DNA from: Eudorina sp. 2006-703-Eu-15 | Taxonomy: Eukaryota > Chlorophyta > Chlorophyceae > Chlamydomonadales > Volvocaceae | DNA length: 64,000 nt | Assembly: GCA_003117195.1 (NCBI GenBank) | Contig: BDSI01000001.1 | Span: 372,001-436,000, forward strand | Direction: 5' to 3' | Part shown: one piece after another, positions 57,229-64,000 of the stretch | How the letters are laid out: every line of letters begins with the position of its first letter | Numbering within the stretch: position 1 is the stretch's first letter | Notes under the pieces: model-generated | Told to the model about the DNA's origin: nothing | Seen by the model: the letters and a program-made list of their open reading frames with translations, nothing else | The model's database searches: none | Translations under genes and position numbers: made by a program

Positions 57229-59212
57229 AGGGTGGTCGCGCAACGTTTTTGGCACTTCGTAGTACAGGGAGGGGGTCCGGACCACCCCTCCTCCCCCATC
57301 ATTCTTCCTTGCCCCTCCCGTGGCATCCATGGGCTTAGCGCGTTCCGTACCTGTGCGTTGCGTCGTTATTACAACACAGTTCCAGAGTCCCTAGCGGTAA
57401 CCATGAAACCTGATCTACGCATCATTCATGATAAACCTTGTAAGCAAACAGCGCTGTGAAGCTTGGGCTTACAACACGGCAGGGCTGGGCACATTCCTTC
57501 AGTGAAGGAGTCCATTTGAACTCTTCCGAAGCACCACATTTCACTACTGGCATGTCGGCTGTAATCGAAGCACCTGTTCGCTTCACTTTTGGTAGACTCT
57601 GTCAAAATAGCGACGCTGGTAGTTCAATGTTGTTCAGGCATCCAGTGTGTGTGAACATCCGATGTTTCTGGTTTTGCAATGGAATATAAGGGGCCTCTAT
57701 GATGTATGAAACATTTACCCGATCCCTGAATATGTTGATTGGATTGGCGCCCGAGGCAGCCCCGCCTTGGAAGCTAGCACACAGCAGTGTACGACAACGC
57801 GCATACTTCCAACATCGCCCGATCCGCATGTGCGTGCACGCGACGCATTTAGCTGCGCTCCAAAGTCACGCGTTGAACTGCAACTGGTATGGCACGGCTT
57901 GCGATGCAACAGGGTGACCCACCAGCATGTACTGCTGTGGCGCGTACGAAGCGTTGCCGTTGCCGAGACCCTGGATCGACCTAATCTCCTCTTCCTCCCA
58001 CTCTGATCTCGCCATACCCTGCCACCGCTCCATATCTCGCCTGACCTGATTGAACTGCCCATTCATCTGCAGCGCGTTAAGGAGTGCATGGTGGATTGGC
58101 ACACCCGTGCTTGCTGCCTCAAACACCGAACTGCCACCCCCAATCCCACCGCCACCTGGCAGGGTAACACTGCCTTGCATTGCTGCAGACCCAGCCCGCG
58201 CCTCCGCTACCATGGCTGCGTCCGGGGCGCCAGTGAAGCGCTGCATGGGGCCCAAGCCCCCTCCCGCCACCCCCACATCCAAGCCCGCATACGGCCCGGC
58301 AACCTGAGGCCGCACACCACCCGCCTGCGCCTGCACGTTGGTTGCTGCCAGTGCAATAGCGTCAGCGGCGGCATTGAAGCGCTGCATGGGGCCCAAGCCC
58401 CCTCCCGCCACCCCCACATCCAAGCCCGCATACGGCCCGGCAACCTGAGGCCGCACACCACCCGCCTGCGCCTGCACGTTGGCTGCTGCCAGTGCGATAG
58501 CGTCAGCGGCGGCATTGAAGCGCTGCATGGGGCCCAAGCCCCCTCCCGCCACCCCCACATCCAAGCCCGCATACGGCCCGGCAACCTGAGGCCGCACACC
58601 ACCCGCCTGCGCCTGCACGTTGGCTGCTGCCAGTGCAATAGCGTCAGCGGCGGCATTGAAGCGCTGCATGGGGCCCAAGCCCCCTCCCGCACCCCCCACA
58701 TCCAAGCCCTCAACTGCAATAAGGCAAGATCTTAAGCACCCAACCAGAGAAGTATCGCGCATGGACAAGGGAAACAATGCTTGCACTTACCAATGACCCA
58801 CTTATGGTCGCCATGTCGTGACCTGACTGAGTGGCGTGGCCAGCCTAAGTGCGTATCAACTAAGGGAGGTAGATACGTGGCCAGGAACTAGCTTGCATGA
58901 CTTGGTAATCAACCATTTTCAACAGTACGCTGCGCCATCGATCAGTGACGGTCGGACTGCAAATGCCGGCTGCAAGGAACGCACTCTATATGTTGTTGGC
59001 TTCCCAAACGAACGTAAAATCTGCACATTTATCCATGTGAAGTTGCCAAGCGGATCTGCGGTATAAAGCTTGTACGGCCATGGCCGTACGCGTGCCGTAC
59101 TAATGATTGTTGGGCGAGAGGGTACCTCAGACCACCCCTCCCCCCCCATCATTCGTTACTCCCACACCCCCATTACCCTACGAGGTGGCAAAAAAGTTGC
59201 ACGACCACCCTC
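57229..59212. mobile_element. Nested 1,984-bp element inserted in the left terminal repeat
   Basis: It interrupts the outer element exactly at a duplicated CCTAG (57224-57228 and 59213-59217), a 5-bp target duplication. Its own ends are inverted: AGGGTGGTCGCGCAACG on the left and the reverse complement AGGGTGGTCGTGCAACT from the right, about 27 bp imperfect. Near both ends a direct copy of ACCACCCCTCC...CCCATCATTC occurs (57284-57306, 59131-59155). It carries one open frame on the minus strand (57866-58786) and no recognisable transposase. Confidence 0.85.
57866..58786 (-). CDS. Element-borne protein with 47-residue tandem repeats
   Basis: The frame is open from beyond 58786 to TGA at 57866. 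A good acceptor (CTTATTGCAG, about 58712-58721) suggests the real exon starts near 58711; the first ATG in frame is near 58763. Three and a half repeats of 47 residues (141 bp) follow, each with GLDVGVAGGGLGPMQRFNAA and GGVRPQVAGPYA. A unique C-terminal part includes MNGQFNQVRRDMERWQGMAR, EEEEIRS and ends QLQFNA. The charged segment could be a short coiled coil. No enzyme motif is visible. It may be a host gene fragment captured by the element or an element structural protein. Confidence 0.45.
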   Translation of the reverse strand: MQALFPLSMRDTSLVGCLRSCLIAVEGLDVGGAGGGLGPMQRFNAAADAIALAAANVQAQAGGVRPQVAGPYAGLDVGVAGGGLGPMQRFNAAADAIALAAANVQAQAGGVRPQVAGPYAGLDVGVAGGGLGPMQRFNAAADAIALAATNVQAQAGGVRPQVAGPYAGLDVGVAGGGLGPMQRFTGAPDAAMVAEARAGSAAMQGSVTLPGGGGIGGGSSVFEAASTGVPIHHALLNALQMNGQFNQVRRDMERWQGMARSEWEEEEIRSIQGLGNGNASYAPQQYMLVGHPVASQAVPYQLQFNA

Positions 59213-59844
59213 CCTAGGTGCGAGCGCTGCCTGTTGGCAGCGCTTCGCCTGGTCAATTCGACAGGACGATTGAATGTTATAAAGGCTGTAACACATTGCC
59301 TCTACTGCATTCGGCGGCTGCGCCGCCAGCGTCCGGCCCAGGCCGACCAACAATGTATCTTCGGCGGCTCTAGGGCGGCGCCGGCCAGGCCTGATCAACC
59401 TGGCCGGCAGTCGTCATTATCTGCCTCACATAATAGCTTCAGTCATTAGCCAAGGTATTGTGTCTGCACTGAACAGCTAGGCTCAGGATTAGGGAGAAGG
59501 AGCGCGGCCTCGCCACAACGGTCAGGCCTCGGGGCCAGCATTGGATATAACAAGCCCGAGTTATAGTCCAGCTGCTGTCGCGCACGCCCCGCACGAGTCC
59601 ACACCAGGCGAAGCCGCCGTCGTCGTGGTCATCACGTTTGGCGTTCGGGCTTCGGCAACTTCTTGCGGACTGCAGGCCGCACTAAGCTGTAAACGCCGTG
59701 AAGGCAACTTTTCGCCGCGAAGGTGATCTCCAGCCGCGAAGGCAGGCCGCGAAGGCCACCAGTTTCAACGACCAAGGCCAGGTCGCAGCCGCGAAGGCAT
59801 CAACGCCGCGAAGGCATCAACGCCGCGAAGGCACCAAGATCGTC

Positions 59845-60135
59845 ATGTCGGGTGAAGACCAACAGGTCGGGTTGAGCGACGAGTTCAACCCCGCCCCAGC
59901 GGGGCCGCATCAGGGCGGCTCCACGCCCACCGATCAGCGCGACCAGCGGGCCGCGCAACGCGTGCCCTTCCAGAACCTACGTGCTGCTGAGGCTCGTGTG
60001 GCCGCCGGGATCAGCCCCAGGCCCTCTCCGCCCACCCAGGCCACGTCCGTCGGCAGCCCCTCCGTCAGCATGCGTGGGCTCATCGAGCAGCCGCAGAGGC
60101 ACGACAGCCCGCCCAGCCCGGAAGCTATTATGTGA
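59845..60135 (+). CDS. 96-aa frame in the outer transposon, ending in its terminal repeat
   Basis: ATG at 59845 (MSGEDQQVGLSDEFNPAPAG), then PTDQRDQRAAQRVPFQNLRA and a Ser/Pro-rich tail, with TGA at 60133-60135, 15 bp inside the right terminal repeat. Codon composition looks coding. It could be the N-terminus of a captured gene, or of an element protein whose 3' part was lost. Upstream (59690-59840) the sequence GCCGCGAAGGC recurs about eight times. Confidence 0.4.
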   Translation: MSGEDQQVGLSDEFNPAPAGPHQGGSTPTDQRDQRAAQRVPFQNLRAAEARVAAGISPRPSPPTQATSVGSPSVSMRGLIEQPQRHDSPPSPEAIM

Positions 60136-60509
60136 GGCAGATAATGACGACTGCCGGCCAGGTTGATCAGGCCTGGCCGGCGCCGCCCTAGAGCCGCCGA
60201 AGATACATTGTTGGTCGGCCTGGGCCGGACGCTGGCGGCGCAGCCGCCGAATGCAGTAGAGGCAATGTGTTACAGCCTTTATAACATTCAATCGTCCTGT
60301 CGAATTGACCAGGCGAAGCGCTGCCAACAGGCAGCGCTCGCACCTAGGTAGAGCATAGATGGGACGAGCAACCGATCCCAACGAGAAAGTTACCTGACAT
60401 AAGGACGAGACAACTAACACCGTTGTCTACCGAAATATCCAACTGTTCTTCCTGTTAATTATAACGACTTATGCCCGCAAATTGCACGACCATCAACGGT
60501 GCACGACAG

Positions 60510-61136
60510 CTGTCATGTGCAGCTAACGGCAGCGTTACGTCCCCGACACTGGGTGTGTGGACTCCCCCCCCCGAACGCAGCTAGCAAAGCTGGCGAGGGA
60601 GGTGTGCATTCACGACCTCATGAGCAAAAGGGTCCTCCGACCACCACGTCTGGAATCCGCACCAATGGGAGGCCAGTCACGCGGCTCACGCTATGAGAAT
60701 ACACACTACGGCACACCCTCAAAACGGACACCCCGACGGGGCCCCCGCCATTCGGCGAACCGAGCGGCGGCGACACACGACATAAGACAAACACTAGACA
60801 ACCGCAACCGCACGAGGAATGGGCGCAGCCTCCGCACTGGGATACGGCACGCTCGCTTCCCGCATGGGTCAGCAAAGTTCGAAGCCGTGCGAGGTCATGA
60901 TTCCTGCACAGTCAGCGTGGTCCCGAACTGAGACACTACATGCCGCCAACCTGCACGCAGCAAGGCACATCTCCACGATGGACGCTCAACCGTGCTCGGC
61001 TGCACGCGCCACCCGGTGGCTAGCGTACCGACGGGTCACATTCCGCAACCGCTTGTCTCAGTGCGCCCTTGCCAAGCGTCTTAGTCGCGGTGCCACGCAG
61101 CCGTGTGCCAACCCCTAAGCCCAACCAAAAGCCCCC
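60510..61136. other. No gene seen
   Basis: GC-rich sequence between the outer transposon and the 78-bp array, with only short shadow frames on both strands. Confidence 0.4.
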
Positions 61137-61762
61137 CATTCCCCCCTGCCGCAATGCGGCTTCCCAAACCCCCCGCCAGGGCTCCCAGTGCAGGACTACC
61201 CCGGAGAAACCCGAATCCCCCCCTGCCGCCATGCGGCTTCCCAAACCCCCCGCCAGGGCTCCCAGCGCGGGACTACCCCGGAGAAAACCCGAATCCCCCC
61301 TTGCCGCCATGCGGCTTCCCAAACCCCCCGCCAGGGCTCCCAGCGCGGGACTACCCCGGTGAAAACCTAAATCCCCCCTTGCAGCCATGCGGCTTCCCAA
61401 ACCCCCCGCCAGGGCTCCCAGTGCGGGACTACCCCGGAGAAAACCCGAATCCCCCCCTGCCGCCATGCGGCTTCCCAAACCCCCCGCCAGGGCTCCCAGC
61501 GCGGGACTACCCTGGAGAAAACCCGAATCCCCCCTTGCCGCCATGCGGCTTCCCAAACCCCCCGCCAGGGCTCCCAGCGCGGGACTACCCCGGTGAAAAC
61601 CTAAATCCCCCCTTGCAGCCATGCGGCTTCCTAAACCCCCCGCCAGGGCTCCCAGCGCGGGACTACCCCGGAGAAAACCCGAATCCCCCCCTGCCGCCAT
61701 GCGGCTTCCCAATCCCCCCGCCAGGGCTCCCAGCGCGGGACTACCCCGGAGAAAACCTAAAT
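61137..61762. repeat. 78-bp minisatellite, 8 copies
   Basis: ATGCGGCTTCC marks each unit near 61153, 61229, 61307, 61387, 61465, 61543, 61621 and 61699, giving a 78-bp period. Copies differ at a few sites and alternate between variants ending GAATCC and AAATCC. Because 78 is divisible by three, open frames run through the array on both strands. None has other coding support. It lies just 3' of the retrotransposon pol frame. Confidence 0.9.
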
Positions 61763-61830
61763 GGCTGCGCGCACTGCTTCCACAACGTCCTCAAGCGTCA
61801 GACGCTTGTAGGAGAAGCCTAATGTCCAAC

Positions 61831-63795
61831 TCACTGTCCCGTCACTATCATCCGCTTCACCGCTGCGAGGCCCATCTGATCGGCCGACCCTCCATCCCAC
61901 TCGACTAGGAAGTAGAGGGGCCGCGCCAGTGGTCCCCTGTACCTCACGCTTCCCCACTGAATCACCTTGCGCTTCTGCTGCGCCGGCCCCGTGTACACAA
62001 CCCGCTTGACACGCAATACCTCATCGTACACTGGCATCTGCAGTGTGTTGTGCACCGCGGAACGGCGCACGTACACGTAGTCGCCCGGCGCGAACTCCAC
62101 AGTCGGCGGTCGGTACTTGCCCGACCGCACGTGAGCATAGCGGCGGGTGTCCCGATGCTGGGCGATCAGTAGGTTGGCCGCCGCGATGGGGGCATGCCGC
62201 TGCAGCAGCGCGGCGCGCTCGTGCAGTGCAGCCGCGTAGGCCCCCACCGCGTCTCGTCCAGTGAATCCCAGCGGCTCCGCCAAACGCTCCCGCACAGCAG
62301 GCGGCACGACCGGAGGCACGCCGAACATCAGTTCGTATGACGAGTACCGAGTCGAGGCCTGTGGCGAGCAGCGGTAGGCAAGGGCCAGCCAGGGCAGTTG
62401 TAGATCCCAGTCGTCCGTACGCCCCGTCTCCTGGCAGTGCTTGCGTAGTGCAGCCTTGACGACCTGCACCAGCCGCTCGGCGGCCCCATCTGCCTGGGGA
62501 TGACCGGCCGAGGTGAGGCGGTGGTCGACGAAGCATTGCCGCAGCAGCTGCTGGAAGGCACCCTGGAATTCGCCGCCACGATCAGTGACCACCTCGGCTG
62601 GGGCCGAGAACCGAGCCACCAGCTCCAACAGGCCACGTGACGTCTCCTCAGGTTGCTTGTTCCGAAGGGCGTAGAACTCCGCGTGTTTTGTGAAGTGCTC
62701 GACGCACACCATGACGTAGATGTAGCCATGAGGCGCCGTCGGGGGCAAGGGTCCCGCCAGGTCTACACCCCAGCGGTAGAACATGCCCCTGATGGCCAAA
62801 GGCTGCAGCTGGACCGGTCTCGCCACACCGCCACTGTTGGTCATATCGCACAGCTTGCAGCCGCGCACGACCTGTTGGACAGTTTTCCGCATGCGGTACC
62901 ACCAGTAGCCCAGCTGCACCAGCGCCAAAGTTCGCCGAACACCCAGGTGGGCCACCGTGTGAACCTGTCGAACGATGCCCTCTCGATCCTTGGGCTGCGG
63001 ACAGACCCGCGTTGAGCCATCGCCACAGACTCGCAGCAGTTGGTCCCCCGTCCACCGGTACAACGCGGCCCTTCTGAGCACGCGCCGCTCCGGTTGCCCA
63101 TCCTCCGCCGTGACCCCCACCGGCGCGCCCTGAAGGTACGCCAGTGTTGACGCGTCGCACCACACGTCAGGGTCTGAATCTTCTGAGACGGCGCCTTCTT
63201 GCGCCTCCACGGCCGACGCAATGCCAGCCGTGGCCATGACCACCGCCAGCCCAGGCGCTCGCTGTGAAAGCAGAGCGCAGGCCAGCGGCGTAAGCAAATC
63301 ATCCCAGTCCGCCGCCGCCGACAACCAGCATGTCGCCGTGGTGGCAACAGCAAGTGCCGGCAGCGGCGGAGCCGTCCCTGCCGCCGGACCCGTCACCGAC
63401 CCCTCAGGAATCGGCGGCGACAGCCCGCTTCCCCCCCCCCTGCGGTAAGGCAGGTAGATGCCTCGCCGCAGGATACTGCAAGTCATGTGGCGTGATGAAA
63501 GCGCGATGAAGCGCCATGCAGACAGAGAGGAGGGACTGAAAGACCGGCGGCGGAGACGACAGCTCCAGCAGCTCCAGCTCCAGCTCCAGCAGAGTGTGCC
63601 GCGACGTCCGCAGCCAGAAGCCAGCCGCAGCGACATAATCGGCTGCAGCAGCCCGGCTGGGAGTGCGGTTAGGCCCCACCCGCAGCGGCGTATCCGTGAC
63701 CGAGAGCGGCGGCAGCGCCACCCATGGCCGGCCAGGAATGTCGATCGCCGCGCGCGTAGGGCGGAGCCAGTACGGGGCAAGCGGCCGCCGGGCAC
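61831..63795 (-). CDS. Retrotransposon pol polyprotein, integrase region
   Basis: Intact frame of about 654 codons ending in TGA at 61831. From about residue 275 it has the HHCC zinc-binding module (HTVAHLG ... CKLCD), then the integrase core: first Asp in WGVDLAGPL, second Asp in VVTDRGGEF, and Glu in DGAAERLVQ about 35 residues later. ARYSSYELMFGVPP-type sequence and a basic C-terminal part (YVYVRRSAVHN) follow, ending near a chromodomain-like PLYFLVEWDGG. Order and motifs are those of Ty3/gypsy integrases. The first ~200 residues are not recognised, and the listed start is only where the frame opens. No stop or frameshift interrupts the visible integrase, so this copy may be young. Confidence 0.85.
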   Translation of the reverse strand: MPGGRLPRTGSALRARRSTFLAGHGWRCRRSRSRIRRCGWGLTALPAGLLQPIMSLRLASGCGRRGTLCWSWSWSCWSCRLRRRSFSPSSLSAWRFIALSSRHMTCSILRRGIYLPYRRGGGSGLSPPIPEGSVTGPAAGTAPPLPALAVATTATCWLSAAADWDDLLTPLACALLSQRAPGLAVVMATAGIASAVEAQEGAVSEDSDPDVWCDASTLAYLQGAPVGVTAEDGQPERRVLRRAALYRWTGDQLLRVCGDGSTRVCPQPKDREGIVRQVHTVAHLGVRRTLALVQLGYWWYRMRKTVQQVVRGCKLCDMTNSGGVARPVQLQPLAIRGMFYRWGVDLAGPLPPTAPHGYIYVMVCVEHFTKHAEFYALRNKQPEETSRGLLELVARFSAPAEVVTDRGGEFQGAFQQLLRQCFVDHRLTSAGHPQADGAAERLVQVVKAALRKHCQETGRTDDWDLQLPWLALAYRCSPQASTRYSSYELMFGVPPVVPPAVRERLAEPLGFTGRDAVGAYAAALHERAALLQRHAPIAAANLLIAQHRDTRRYAHVRSGKYRPPTVEFAPGDYVYVRRSAVHNTLQMPVYDEVLRVKRVVYTGPAQQKRKVIQWGSVRYRGPLARPLYFLVEWDGGSADQMGLAAVKRMIVTGQ

Positions 63796-64000
63796 CGCCC
63801 GGCGGGCAACAGCACGGCCAATGAACGCGCCTCTTTAGGGCGCAGCTGCTGCAGACAGTGTTGTAGATGCACCGCGTTCGCCAAGTTAGTGTACAGGCAG
63901 CTCAAACGATGAACAGCCGCGCCAGTGCTGGCAGCGTCCAAAGTCGAGGGCAGGCCGAACGGCCACCCAGCTTCGGGCGCTTCGTTGTCGCAGATGAAGG
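61831..64000 (-). mobile_element. Ty3/gypsy-type LTR retrotransposon, 3' part, runs off the window
   Basis: The integrase-bearing frame reads right to left and continues beyond 64000, where protease and reverse transcriptase would be expected. No long terminal repeat or polypurine tract could be recognised between 61831 and the 78-bp array. The element is therefore incomplete as seen. Confidence 0.75.

Larger units (their letters stand above)
57063..60509. mobile_element. DNA transposon with perfect 389-bp terminal inverted repeats, interrupted
   Basis: The right terminal repeat is 60121-60509. Its exact reverse complement is found on the left in two pieces, 57063-57228 and 59218-59440, which sum to 389 bp with no difference that I can see. 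Without the insertion the element would be about 1,458 bp with a 680-bp interior (59441-60120). Terminal bases are CTGTCGTGCACCG. No flanking target duplication is obvious. Long inverted repeats with a small interior and no transposase suggest a non-autonomous element of Mutator-like style, but the superfamily is unproven. Perfect repeats imply recent movement or conversion. Confidence 0.9.

Overview
The window looks like nuclear DNA of a volvocine green alga (Chlamydomonadales; Chlamydomonas, Gonium or Volvox type). I cannot name the species. The case rests on GC-rich coding DNA with many short GT-AG exons, long Ala/Gln/Gly/Ser runs inside proteins, proline-rich secreted proteins, a TKL-type receptor kinase, a chloroplast DUF1517 gene pair, candidate TGTAA poly(A) signals about 600 nt after three stop codons, and very dense microsatellites and transposable elements. 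Gene models were built by hand by following reading frame and intron phase; none has been tested by search or RNA data.

Layout. 1-7134 holds one or two plus-strand exons of unknown genes and many simple repeats. 7135-23704 (minus) is a receptor-like kinase whose 20 exons close in phase to about 2,250 residues: a large extracellular part with a 363-bp coding tandem repeat, one membrane helix and a C-terminal kinase domain. 23705-32970 is AT-richer or repetitive DNA with no gene I recognise. 32971-39182 (minus) is a long low-complexity protein of unknown function. 39183-43029 is largely repeat-bearing intergenic DNA. 43030-45136 (minus) encodes a secreted Pro-rich, Asn-rich protein.

47669-55987 (minus) is a tandem duplication of a DUF1517 gene (family of Arabidopsis FLAP1, a thylakoid protein that tunes non-photochemical quenching). 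The copy at 52355-55551 is intact. The copy at 47669-51336 carries an in-frame stop and a broken last exon. A third, short 5' relic lies at 55892-55987. A 335-bp block spanning an intron is almost identical between the two main copies, which points to gene conversion.

57063-60509 is a pair of nested DNA transposons. The outer element has perfect 389-bp terminal inverted repeats, and its left repeat is split by a 1,984-bp second element with its own inverted ends, a 5-bp target duplication and a protein with 47-residue repeats. 61831-64000 is the 3' part of a Ty3/gypsy-type pol gene (integrase), preceded by a 78-bp minisatellite. Several short dispersed repeat families recur in introns and intergenic DNA across the window.
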